From: Anammoximicrobium sp032229885
GTDB taxonomy: Bacteria > Planctomycetota > Planctomycetia > Pirellulales > Pirellulaceae
Length of the DNA: 39,416 nucleotides
Assembly: GCA_032229885.1 (NCBI GenBank)
Contig: JAVYAJ010000223.1
Span: forward strand, 1-39,416
Direction: 5' to 3'
In this document: positions 1-8,312 of the stretch, piece by piece
How the letters are laid out: each line of letters starts with the position of its first letter
How positions within the stretch are numbered: position 1 is the first letter of the stretch
Notes under the pieces: generated by a model
Told to the model about the DNA's origin: nothing
Database searches by the model: none
The model's input: only the letters and a program-made list of their open reading frames with translations
Made by a program: the position numbers and the translations under genes

Positions 1-23
1 AATGCCTTCGGGTTGCGTTGCTC

Positions 24-371
24 ATGGAAAGTACCTCCGCATGGGTCTATACTAACCCAAACGGCTCGACATTCCAGTTTCAAGAGGAGCAGGACACTAA
101 CGCCTGTGCAATCTGCTTTCTTTACGACACGAGATTGAGGTTCCTTGTAAATGGAGAAGACAGAGGCAAGGGTGCTCCAATGTCTTGCGCGATGATTTAC
201 TGGGGTAAAGCATACGACAGATTCCTATCGGTATTTCAACCATTCGGCGCGGTTGTGGATTTGCGTCCACAGCATGGGAAAACCTTTGGATCGGTACGCT
301 CCAATGGTCAACGTTATCTCTTTGCCGATGAAATGCTTGGTGAACAAACGAATGCACCGGAGCGGCGGTAG
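24..371 (+). CDS. Integron cassette ORF, unknown protein (possibly 5'-incomplete)
   Basis: An open frame of 116 residues from ATG at 24 to TAG at 369-371. The frame is also open to the first base of the window, so the true start could be upstream or a TTG at 18. I do not recognise the family. The product is soluble, with no signal peptide or membrane segment, and has several cysteines and aromatics (for example CAICFLYDTRL and MIYWGKAYDRF). The last residues (QTNAPERR) are encoded inside the attC site that begins at 339, as is common for cassette genes. Base composition is clearly less GC-rich than the rest of the window, which fits horizontal acquisition. Because the frame is open, the codon pattern is coherent and the ORF sits correctly relative to attC, I think the gene is real. 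Its function is unknown. Confidence 0.6.
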   Translation: MESTSAWVYTNPNGSTFQFQEEQDTNACAICFLYDTRLRFLVNGEDRGKGAPMSCAMIYWGKAYDRFLSVFQPFGAVVDLRPQHGKTFGSVRSNGQRYLFADEMLGEQTNAPERR

Positions 372-429
372 TTGCGGAGGGGGGAAATCAAAGTCGATTG
401 CCGCCGCCCGGTGATCCTTGTTGTTGGCC
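339..429 (+). other. attC recombination site (59-be) of an integron cassette
   Basis: The site reads, in order: R'' GGTGAAC (339-345), 5-nt spacer AAACG, L'' AATGCACC (351-358), then GG, an unpaired A at 361, GCGGCGG (362-368), a loop of about 32 nt, CCGCCGC (401-407), CC, L' GGTGATC (410-416), 6-nt spacer CTTGTT, and R' GTTGGCC (423-429). The arms pair over most of their length. Two unpaired bases lie on the left arm (G354 and A361), and the spacers are 5 and 6 nt. Those extrahelical bases and the unequal spacers are the hallmarks of attC sites, which integron integrases recognise as folded single strands. Recombination would fall between G423 and T424. R'' and R' deviate from the RYYYAAC/GTTRRRY consensus at a few positions. 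Confidence 0.8.
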
Positions 430-436
430 TGCTTAG

Positions 437-760
437 GCTCTCGTTGAATCGCACGAATCACGTGACCGATTGTTTCGGCTCATTGTTCACCTGACGGGCA
501 ATAATTGGTCCGTCGGATTTGACGGGTACTCCCGGCATGTTCACGGCGATATGCTCGAAGTGTAGGGCTACTCGGGCAGTCATGGCGAAATGGCTCGTTC
601 GTTCGTGCCAGACGTCATTTCTTCGTGCAAGAAGATGTGCGTACTTCTAACCAATGGGGAAATTACAGACGTGTCTGTACCTGGTATTTGCGATGACCGC
701 CAGCTGCAGGAAGCAACCGAAAAATACGCACCGCCGAACGAAACGATCGAAATCCGTTGA
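437..760 (+). pseudogene. Second cassette ORF, interrupted by an in-frame TAG
   Basis: One frame reads coherently from just after the attC crossover to TGA at 758-760 and is broken only by TAG at 563-565. The part before the stop includes GNNWSVGFDGYSRHVHGD. The part after includes SSCKKMCVLLTNGEITDVSV and ends APPNETIEIR. The second half alone could start at ATG 590 and give 56 residues. The only start candidate for the upstream half is TTG at 470. Composition is less GC-rich than the flanking chromosome. The stop lies about 40 nt before the next attC-like half site, the normal cassette layout. The family is not recognised. Alternatives are two separate short ORFs or a sequencing error at 563. 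Confidence 0.45.
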
Positions 761-802
761 TGGAATGGGCAACCGGTAACAGAATCCTACAATTGACTTG
801 TG

Positions 803-833
803 GGATAGCAAGCGGATTCACCGGAGCGGCGGT
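803..833 (+). other. Left half of a second attC site (truncated or degenerate)
   Basis: R''-like GGATAGC (803-809), 5-nt spacer AAGCG, L''-like GATTCACC (815-822), then GG, an extra A and GCGGCGG. This repeats the left arm of the complete attC at 339-429, with 15 identical bases (355-369 and 819-833). The matching right arm (CCGCCGC, CC, GGTGATC, GTT) is not found downstream. The site is therefore probably a broken remnant at the distal end of the cassette array. Confidence 0.6.
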
Positions 834-1159
834 GAGTGCGTACCGCGAAAAATGAGGTCGGTGGGTGGCGCTAATTCATTCCCCGTCAGGCGTCCCCAAT
901 TGCGCGCTAGTTGCGCCAATCACGGCGGCCACGACGAAACGCGTCCCTCCAGCGCCATGTGACGTCCTGCACGGTAAAATGAGCTTGGTGGGTGACTCTA
1001 CGTGAGCGCCAGACGGATAAATCAGGTGCGACACCGCGCAAACTATGCGCGGACAAGGCGCCACTGGCCGCCCCCCGAAGGTCAATCCTTCAGGAAACCG
1101 ACCGACCCCGATGCAGTCCGCATCGGACACCACCTTTAGCTTGAGCAAGGAGAATCTCG
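834..1159. other. Intergenic stretch after the cassette array
   Basis: No convincing gene on either strand. It contains an imperfect direct repeat, AAAATGAGNTNGGTGGGTG, at 849-867 and 976-994 (two mismatches in 19). The segment CGCGTCCCTCCA at 939-950 recurs at 27803-27815. This may be decayed cassette-array DNA merging into chromosome. The last bases hold the AAGGAGA ribosome binding site (1147-1153) of the next gene. Confidence 0.5.
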
Positions 1160-2107
1160 ATGTCGCTTTTGTCCAACGCCTGCCGCGGGGCGACGGCTGT
1201 CGCCCTTTCGCTGTTCCTCGCGTGGTGCACGCATTCGCACAGCTTGGCCGATGACGGATTCCAGTTGCAGGATGCCCCGGGCCAGTCGCTGACGGTTCGC
1301 TTGGACGGCAAACCCGTGGCGCGGTACGAATACGCCTTCGACCCCGAGCGGCTGGACCAGACCAACAAACCGTTCTTGCACATTCTGGACGCGACGGGCA
1401 CGATGCCCATCACCAACGGCGCCGGTGGGTATTTTCCGCATCACCGCGGGATCTTCATCGGCGCCAGCCGCCTGACGGTCGACGGCAGGTCGTTCAACCT
1501 GTGGGGCATGAGCGGCGGCGTGCAGGTCCATCGGCGGTTCGTCGCCCAGCAAGCCGCCGCCGACAGCGCGTCGTTCACGTCGGAAGTGGAATGGAACGCT
1601 ACGGGCGGCGAGCGTCTGCTGGACGAGCAGCGGACGTTCATCTTCCACCGTCGCCCAGCTCCGGCGATGGTCCTGGTCGATGTGATCTCGACGCTCAAGG
1701 CCGTCGGCGGCGACGTCATCTTTGATGGCGACCCGGAACATGCTGGCGTTCATTATCGGCCGGCGACCGAGTTGGACAAAACCCAGACGACGTATCTTTT
1801 CCCCCGGGATGGGGACGATCCTCGGCGAGACAAAGACTTGCCGTGGGTCGCGCTGACACACGTGCTGGCGGACAAAACGTATACGGTCCAGCAGATGAAC
1901 GCGCCCGACAATCCACGCGACACGATCTGGTCCGCCTATCGTGACTATGGCCGCTTTGGCGCCTTCGTCAAGGCAGAGATCAAACAGAACGGGTCACTGA
2001 CGCTCCGTTATCGTTTCTCGGTGCTGGCAGGCGCGGCGCCGTCGCGCGACGAGCTCCAGCGCGCTTGGGAGCAGTACGCCCATTCGGACGCGGCTCGAGC
2101 GCGGTGA
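1160..2107 (+). CDS. DUF6807 (PmoA-like) family secreted protein
   Basis: The product is 315 residues. The N-terminus is a signal peptide (residues 1 to about 30: a basic start, then the hydrophobic TAVALSLFLAW, then SLADD). The body carries features of the DUF6807/PmoA-like family common in Planctomycetota: YFPHHRGIFIG near residue 93, a following NLWGMSGG, and GDPEHAGVHYRPA around residue 190. The family is predicted to be a beta-sandwich and is often found near sugar-related dehydrogenases and sulfatases, but no reaction is established. The start is set by AAGGAGA 7 nt upstream of ATG. The gene stands alone, with cassette-array DNA upstream and an oppositely oriented hydrolase downstream. 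Family assignment is fairly confident; function is unknown. Confidence 0.8.
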   Translation: MSLLSNACRGATAVALSLFLAWCTHSHSLADDGFQLQDAPGQSLTVRLDGKPVARYEYAFDPERLDQTNKPFLHILDATGTMPITNGAGGYFPHHRGIFIGASRLTVDGRSFNLWGMSGGVQVHRRFVAQQAAADSASFTSEVEWNATGGERLLDEQRTFIFHRRPAPAMVLVDVISTLKAVGGDVIFDGDPEHAGVHYRPATELDKTQTTYLFPRDGDDPRRDKDLPWVALTHVLADKTYTVQQMNAPDNPRDTIWSAYRDYGRFGAFVKAEIKQNGSLTLRYRFSVLAGAAPSRDELQRAWEQYAHSDAARAR

Positions 2108-2174
2108 CCTTTGGTTGCCAACGGCCTGCATCGTGGCTCGCGGATCGTGGCTCGCGGCACTTCGTGACGCGGGC

Positions 2175-3299
2175 TCAGTCGTCGGACGCGCAGCGCGCGT
2201 GCAACGCGACGTCCTCGGTTCGCATGGCGGAACGATTGGCCTCGGACAGAACTTCGGGCGACGTGTGGCGGCCGCTCGCCGGCTGGGGCAATCCCAGCAG
2301 GACCGCGCGGACGCGCGCCATGACCAGGGGGCAGCCGGAGTAGGCTCGTTCGTCATGCGTCTTGCCGATCTGGCAGCAGACGTTGGCCTGCTCGACACGC
2401 CATGCGTTGTCGATCAGGGCCGCGGGCCAGGGGAAACCCGTGTACCCCAACGCGGACGCGGGATGGTGACGATCCAACTTTGGATACAGTCGCAGCACGG
2501 GATCACACGTGTTGTACAACAACAGGAGCTGATCGACCGCCGCCAAAGCCTGATCATGGCAAGATCCGGGCCGCCACCACGAGTTGTCCATGGCGGCCGC
2601 GAGCAACGCCACGCGGATCGTGTTGTCCCGACGGATGTCCGCGTCGGCGAGTCGGAACCCGTGCAGTTGGCCGCCGGCGGTCAGGTGCAGCGCGCCCGAG
2701 ACAATCCGTGCGCCGAAGCTGTAGCCCAGCAGGCTCAGCGATGTCCGCGGATCGACCCCGGCGACAAATTGGGCCAGCAGGCAGCTTTCGCAGTCCGTCC
2801 GCGCGGCCTTCACTTGCGCATCGCGACGTGGTCGGGGACCGTGGATCTTGGAACTCGGCCAAGACCAAATCACAAAGCGAACGCGCGGGATGTCGCCGCA
2901 GTCGTACGACAGGGCGTGCCAAGCCGACAGGCCACGTTGGGCAGCCTCGTCCGGTTCGATCCGGTTGCCGTGGACGTAGACCAACGTCATTGCTGCCGTT
3001 TGGCCGCTGGCAGCCCACTGTTCCGCGTCGGCGCAGCGCCACTCAGAGTCCGGCGTATACCGCTGGAAATAAAAATCGTCCCAACAGGTCGGCTGTCCGC
3101 ATCCGCAGCCCACATGCCGGCTGCTGACCAGCCAGATCGAGTCCGCGCCTGACATCGTCCTACAGCCGGCAGCGTCGGTGTCATCGTTCTCGGACGAACC
3201 ATGCGCATACGCCGCACGTTCGGCGTGCGCGGCGGCGAGAGGCAATTCGCTTGCGCCAGGCGAGGACAGCAGAAGACAGAGGATGGAAATTGCGTGCAT
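2175..3299 (-). CDS. Secreted alpha/beta hydrolase-like protein
   Basis: A 374-residue product when started at ATG 3299, where the sequence begins MHAISILCLLLSSPGAS, a plausible signal peptide. A longer open frame upstream to 3401 has no leader character and was not used. The nucleophile elbow is LLGYSFGARI (GYSFG at about 192-196, Ser 194). An oxyanion-region strand, LVYVHGNR, lies near residue 106, and a late His-rich segment (KLDRHHPASALGYTG) could supply the catalytic His. These are alpha/beta hydrolase features. The N-terminal half is Cys-rich (CGCGQPTC), which suggests disulfides after export. Substrate cannot be inferred. The gene is single and tail-to-tail with the DUF6807 gene. Confidence 0.7.
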   Translation of the reverse strand: MHAISILCLLLSSPGASELPLAAAHAERAAYAHGSSENDDTDAAGCRTMSGADSIWLVSSRHVGCGCGQPTCWDDFYFQRYTPDSEWRCADAEQWAASGQTAAMTLVYVHGNRIEPDEAAQRGLSAWHALSYDCGDIPRVRFVIWSWPSSKIHGPRPRRDAQVKAARTDCESCLLAQFVAGVDPRTSLSLLGYSFGARIVSGALHLTAGGQLHGFRLADADIRRDNTIRVALLAAAMDNSWWRPGSCHDQALAAVDQLLLLYNTCDPVLRLYPKLDRHHPASALGYTGFPWPAALIDNAWRVEQANVCCQIGKTHDERAYSGCPLVMARVRAVLLGLPQPASGRHTSPEVLSEANRSAMRTEDVALHARCASDD

Positions 3300-3827
<528 letters not shown>

Positions 3828-4097
3828 ATGAAGCGAGTGTTTATCCTGACGTGCGCCTGCTTGTTGACGACCGCGCTGGCGGGCTGCAACCGCGGCTGGC
3901 CGGGGTTGTTTTGCAGCGTCTACAACGACGACTGCTGCGAGGTGATTGAGAGCGGGAGCGATTGCTGCAATTCGAGCAGCTATTATGCGCCGTCCGGCTC
4001 GACGATCGAGTACGCTCCGGCCCCGACGTCGGCGCCGGTCCGTAGCCGTGTCGACGAACTGCCGATGCCGGGCCCGGACCGCAGCAGCAACACGTGA
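3828..4097 (+). CDS. Small Cys-rich lipoprotein
   Basis: An 89-residue product. ATG 3828 is preferred over the in-frame ATG 3819 because GAGGAG at 3813-3818 sits 9 nt before 3828 but abuts 3819. The N-terminus MKRVFILTCACLLTTALAGC is a lipoprotein signal with lipobox LAGC, so the mature protein would start at Cys 20 and be lipid-anchored. The mature part has clustered cysteines (NDDCCEV, SDCCNSS) and a Ser/Pro-rich tail ending SSNT. I do not recognise a domain. It lies 27 bp upstream of the transglutaminase-like gene on the same strand, so co-expression is likely. Confidence 0.75.
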   Translation: MKRVFILTCACLLTTALAGCNRGWPGLFCSVYNDDCCEVIESGSDCCNSSSYYAPSGSTIEYAPAPTSAPVRSRVDELPMPGPDRSSNT

Positions 4098-4124
4098 GAT
4101 GGTGACTGAAGTACGGAGGTTCTC

Positions 4125-5084
4125 ATGCCGCTGAAAACGAGCGTATTGACAGGATTGTTTCTGACGCTTATCGCCGCGAGCGCGCCGGCGCAGTTCGACC
4201 CGCAAGGGCCGGCCCAAGGCATTCGCCTAGGGGCGGCTGCGACCCAGCGCTGGCAGGTCGGCGTCAAGATTTCAGCGGTCGGCGGACCGTGCGCCGGATT
4301 GCGCGGATCGGTCCCCGTGCCAACGGACTGGCCTGAACAGCAGGTGCGGGTCGTCGCCGAAGACGTCTCGCCCCAGGTCCGTAGCGTGCGTTATCGCGAC
4401 TTGGGCGGCGTGCGGCAGATGCTGTATTCGATTCCCCAACTGCCGCCGGGGGAACCGGCCACCGCGTTGGTGACGTTCGAGATCGACCGCAGGCCAATTC
4501 TGCCGCCGGAGAACCCGTCCGAGTTCCAGCGGCCGAAAAATCCGCCCCTAGCCATTCGCACGAACCTGGCCGCCAGTCCATCGATCGAATGCCGTCATCC
4601 GACGATTCGCACCAAGGCTCGGGAACTGGCGGACGCCGAAGCGTCGGCCTGGACCCAGGTCGAAAAACTGTACGATTGGGTTCGCGAGAATGCCAAGCTC
4701 CAGAATGGACCGCTCAAGGGGGCTGTCGCGACCCTGCGCGACGGTCGTGGAAACCGCGACGACCTGACGGGGCTGTTCGTCGCCCTGTGCCGCGCCAGCG
4801 AGACGCCCGCGCGGATGGTGTTCGTGCCCGACAACTGTTACGCCGAGTTCTATCTACAGGACGCTGATGGCAAGGGATCCTGGTTCCCCTGTGACGTCGC
4901 CGGAACGCGCCAATTCGGCGGGATGGCGGACCAGCGTCCGATCTTGCAAAAGGGCGACAATATCCGCGTCCCCGACGAGCACAAGGACCCGCAACGCTTC
5001 GTGCCCGAGTTTCTCACCGGACAGGGCGGTCGCGGCGGGCAGCCGCAGGTCGAGTTCGTCCGCAAAATGCTGCCGTCGAATTGA
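4125..5084 (+). CDS. Secreted transglutaminase-fold protein lacking the usual catalytic residues
   Basis: A 319-residue product with a signal peptide (residues 1-22, ending ASAPAQF). GGAGG lies 5 nt before the ATG. Residues about 175-260 match the transglutaminase-like core: helix EKLYDWVRENAKLQ, then DGRGNRDDLTGLFVALCRAS, PARMVFVPDNCYAEFYLQ and WFPCDVAGTRQFGG. In active members the segment before LTxLF reads G-x-C-x-D and the second motif contains His. Here the positions read GNRDD and NCYAEFY, so both the nucleophilic Cys and the His look replaced, while Asp in FPCD remains. The protein may therefore be a non-catalytic binding module. It follows the small lipoprotein gene closely. Confidence 0.75.
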   Translation: MPLKTSVLTGLFLTLIAASAPAQFDPQGPAQGIRLGAAATQRWQVGVKISAVGGPCAGLRGSVPVPTDWPEQQVRVVAEDVSPQVRSVRYRDLGGVRQMLYSIPQLPPGEPATALVTFEIDRRPILPPENPSEFQRPKNPPLAIRTNLAASPSIECRHPTIRTKARELADAEASAWTQVEKLYDWVRENAKLQNGPLKGAVATLRDGRGNRDDLTGLFVALCRASETPARMVFVPDNCYAEFYLQDADGKGSWFPCDVAGTRQFGGMADQRPILQKGDNIRVPDEHKDPQRFVPEFLTGQGGRGGQPQVEFVRKMLPSN

Positions 5085-5289
5085 CGGCTAGGCGGGGGCC
5101 GGTTATTTGCCACCGCAGGCATCGGAGACGAATTGGGCGCCCGGACGTAATAAGATACGGACGATTAAGGTATCACGAAGATGACGGGCGGACACGGGAC
5201 GGGACGTCGCTGGCGCACGCGCCGCGGGCGAAGCCTCACCGCGCCGCCTGGTGGCCCTCTCATGGCTCGCGCACGTGCAGGGCAGCGAG

Positions 5290-6534
5290 TTAATGACGGC
5301 GCTCGGGATGCGAAAAGATCACGCTGCAGTTGGTGCCGCCGAATCCAAACGAGTTGCTCATCGTCCAACCGAGTTCGGCCGCTTGCGCGCCTCGCACGAC
5401 CGGCGCGTCGGCCACGATCGGCTCGGGGTCGTCCAGGTTGATGTTCGGCGCCAAAAAACCTTCCTGCATCATAAGCACGCAGAAAATGGCTTCGATCGCG
5501 CCGGCCGCGCCTAGTCCATGACCCGTCATGGATTTGGTCGACGAGAGCCAGGGCAGCCGCGTTCCGAACACGGTGCGAATGGCTTCGATCTCGCGGACAT
5601 CGCCCACCGGCGTCGAGGTCCCATGTAGGTTGATATAGTCGATCCGTTCGGCGTCGATGCGCGCGTCCTGCAACGCGGCCTCCATCACCGCCACCGCTCC
5701 CTTGCCGTTAGGGGCGACCATGTCCTCGCCGTCCGAGGTCGCCGCGGCGCCCTCGAGGATCGCCCAGATCTTGGCGCCGCGGGCGATGGCCAGAGACATG
5801 TCCTCCAGCACCAGCACGCCTGCGCCACCGGAGACCACGAACCCGTCGCGGTTCTTGTCCAGCGGCCGCGATGCCCGTTCCGGCTGGTCGTTGTAGGCGC
5901 TGGACAGCGCACTCATCGCGTCGAACGCGGCGGCGGTGAACACATTCACGTCTTCGGCGCCGCCGGCCAGCACACGATCTTGCCGCCCGCTGCGGATCAG
6001 GTCCAAACCCAGCATCAGCGCATGGGCGGACGTCGAGCACGCCGACGTGACGCCATAGGCATGGCCTCGGATGCCAAAGATCACGCCCGCGTTGGCGGTC
6101 GCCGCGGATCCCATGATCCGTGGAACTTGATACGCGCCTACTTTGGCTCCGCCTCGCTTTTTCAGACGCTCGCTCAAGGCCACCGCGTCCGTTACGCTCG
6201 AACCGGCCCCTGTGCCGATGATGACGCCGGTCCGCCGATCGCGCACCATCGCCTCGGTCAGGCCGGCCAGTTCGATGGCGTCGCGGACCGCCGTACAGCT
6301 CAACAGCGCGGGGTCCGACAGAAACCGCTCGTGTTTGCGGTCGAACACGTTACGTAGCGGTTCGACTTCGACCCGTCCGGAAATCTGCGACCGCAAGCCG
6401 CTGTCCGCCCACTGCGGGCGCTGGGAAATGATTCCCGACGTCCCGGCGCGCAGCGCGGCCGCGTTGGCCGGCCCTCCTCGGCCCAAAGGGCTGATCACGC
6501 CAAAACCCGTCACGGCCACGGTGGTTCGCATCAT
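5290..6534 (-). CDS. fabB: Beta-ketoacyl-ACP synthase I (FabB-type)
   Basis: A 414-residue condensing enzyme that extends acyl-ACP with malonyl-ACP in fatty-acid synthesis. The catalytic triad is visible: Cys in GVTSACSTSAHAL, His in NLHGTSTPVGD, and His in STKSMTGHGLGAAGAIEAI. The C-terminal signature is MSNSFGFGGTNC. Stretches such as AYNDQPERASRPLDKNRDGFV and ATSDGEDMVAPNGKGAV are closer to KAS I (FabB) than to FabF as I know them. The N-terminus MMRTTVAVTGFGVISPLG is standard; either of two adjacent ATG codons could be used. No fabA, acpP or other fab gene is adjacent. It is upstream of the thioredoxin-fold gene by position but is transcribed after it, 90 bp downstream on the minus strand. 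Confidence 0.85.
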   Translation of the reverse strand: MMRTTVAVTGFGVISPLGRGGPANAAALRAGTSGIISQRPQWADSGLRSQISGRVEVEPLRNVFDRKHERFLSDPALLSCTAVRDAIELAGLTEAMVRDRRTGVIIGTGAGSSVTDAVALSERLKKRGGAKVGAYQVPRIMGSAATANAGVIFGIRGHAYGVTSACSTSAHALMLGLDLIRSGRQDRVLAGGAEDVNVFTAAAFDAMSALSSAYNDQPERASRPLDKNRDGFVVSGGAGVLVLEDMSLAIARGAKIWAILEGAAATSDGEDMVAPNGKGAVAVMEAALQDARIDAERIDYINLHGTSTPVGDVREIEAIRTVFGTRLPWLSSTKSMTGHGLGAAGAIEAIFCVLMMQEGFLAPNINLDDPEPIVADAPVVRGAQAAELGWTMSNSFGFGGTNCSVIFSHPERRH

Positions 6535-6624
6535 GGTCGGTGTTCTTCGTTTGTTCCGCTGGCGGTTGCTGTCGATTATGTTTTGCGGCCGCTCGCGCAG
6601 CCTCGTCTGACCGCACGGGTCGCG

Positions 6625-7221
6625 CTACCCGACTCCGGCCGGGTTGAAATAGTCCGGTTCCTGGCCTTGCCGCCATTTGATGTTGCAACCGAGGCTGGCC
6701 CGCTGGTTTGCCAAGGGCGGCCGATCGGCCAGCACGGCGGCTACGGCGGCCGTCAGATCTTCGCCCGTCACGGGAATCTCGCTGCCTGGCCTGCTCGCGT
6801 CCAGTTGCCCACGGTAGACCAAGCGACGGTCGCGATCGTAGAGGAAGAAGTCCGGTGTACAAGCGGCGCCGTACGTTTTGGCGACTTCCTGTGTCTGGTC
6901 GACCAGGTACGGAAACGTGTACCCTCGCTGCCGAACCTCGCCCGCCATCATGGCGGGCGAATCTTCGGCGTAGTTCGTCGCGTCGTTCGCGTTGATCGCG
7001 ACCACGGCGACGCCTTGCGCTTGATATTGCCGGCAGACTTGGCTCAGAACGGGCGCGATGTGTTTGACGTAAGGACAGTGGTTGCAGATGAACATCACCA
7101 GCAGCGCCGGTGCATCCGCAAAATCGCCCAGCGATACAACGCTGTCATCGACCGGATTGGGCAACGAGAACTCGGGGGCCGATGCGCCCAACGGCGGCAT
7201 GGTGCTGGCAGTCTTGACCAT
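6625..7221 (-). CDS. Thioredoxin-fold redoxin (AhpC/TSA-like) protein
   Basis: A 198-residue cytoplasmic protein without a signal peptide. The order is a redoxin N-terminus (GASAPEFSLPNPVDDSVVSL), the active site FICNHCPYVKH with CxxC at about residues 46-49, then INANDATNYAEDSP, and the cis-Pro segment ACTPDFFLYD. This is the thioredoxin-like family with a CNHC motif that many planctomycetes and other bacteria encode. It is probably a thiol-disulfide oxidoreductase or peroxidase-like protein; substrate unknown. GGAG lies about 10 nt upstream of the ATG. The C-terminus carries a family-typical segment SLGCNIKWRQG, with a third Cys that may be redox-active. Confidence 0.85.
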   Translation of the reverse strand: MVKTASTMPPLGASAPEFSLPNPVDDSVVSLGDFADAPALLVMFICNHCPYVKHIAPVLSQVCRQYQAQGVAVVAINANDATNYAEDSPAMMAGEVRQRGYTFPYLVDQTQEVAKTYGAACTPDFFLYDRDRRLVYRGQLDASRPGSEIPVTGEDLTAAVAAVLADRPPLANQRASLGCNIKWRQGQEPDYFNPAGVG

Positions 7222-7487
7222 CGCGTTTCAATCTCCGTACTTCAGCAGTCCTGGCCTCAGCCGCTCGGGTTCGATCGCGCTCGGCCAGCATGGCGGTGCA
7301 TGTCGTCGCTCGGCCTTGCCCGCACGCGCCTCTCAAGGGCGCGCGGTCCGCGAACGTGGTCGTCGCGAACGCGGTCGCCGCAGTGGCTCCGCGACGCTGG
7401 CTCGGCGGCGGTTGGCGGTCTACCGCTGTTCTGGGCAGTATGCAGTCTACCGACAGACGTTATGTTCTGGCTTCGACGGTGACCTGA

Positions 7488-7922
<435 letters not shown>

Positions 7923-8312
7923 CTGGGATCCTTGTCAAGGAAAACAGGCGTTTGAGAACCGCGCGCGGACGCTGTCCGGCGCGGCAGCCGCGATGATCGA
8001 CGATGGACGACGCCCCCGTCTCGCGTGTCGGACGCGTGGACGATCGTCATCGATCCGGGGCGATGCACGCCACCCCAGGCGCCGCGGTTCGTACAGGATA
8101 CCGGATCAGGCGGGCCGCGCTAAGCGCCGGTTGCGAAACACCGCGTCCACGAACGCGTAGGCATCGCATCGATGGCCTCGCGCGCGTCGCGTGTCCGAGC
8201 GTGCGTCGCTTTATCGCCGCCCGTTAGCGGACGGGCGAGGAGTGAAGGGTGAAGAGTGAAGGGTGAAGGGTGGAGGCACGATCGGGGTTGTGTACGGACG
8301 ACGCTCTTGGTT
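7923..8312. other. Intergenic region between cyclophilin and glycosidase-like genes
   Basis: No supported gene. The only distinct structure is the short heptamer array at 8242-8276 close to the 3' end of the minus-strand glycosidase-like gene. Confidence 0.5.
8242..8276. repeat. Tandem heptamer repeat, 5 units
   Basis: Five 7-bp units: GTGAAGG, GTGAAGA, GTGAAGG, GTGAAGG, GTGGAGG. It starts 36 bp beyond the stop codon of the minus-strand gene ending at 8313. It has the same period as the array at 3549-3660 but a different unit. Confidence 0.9.

Noticed and set aside
7260..7300. GGTTCGATC resembling a tRNA T-loop
   Set aside because: The flanking five bases do not pair, and no acceptor or anticodon stem could be assembled around it.
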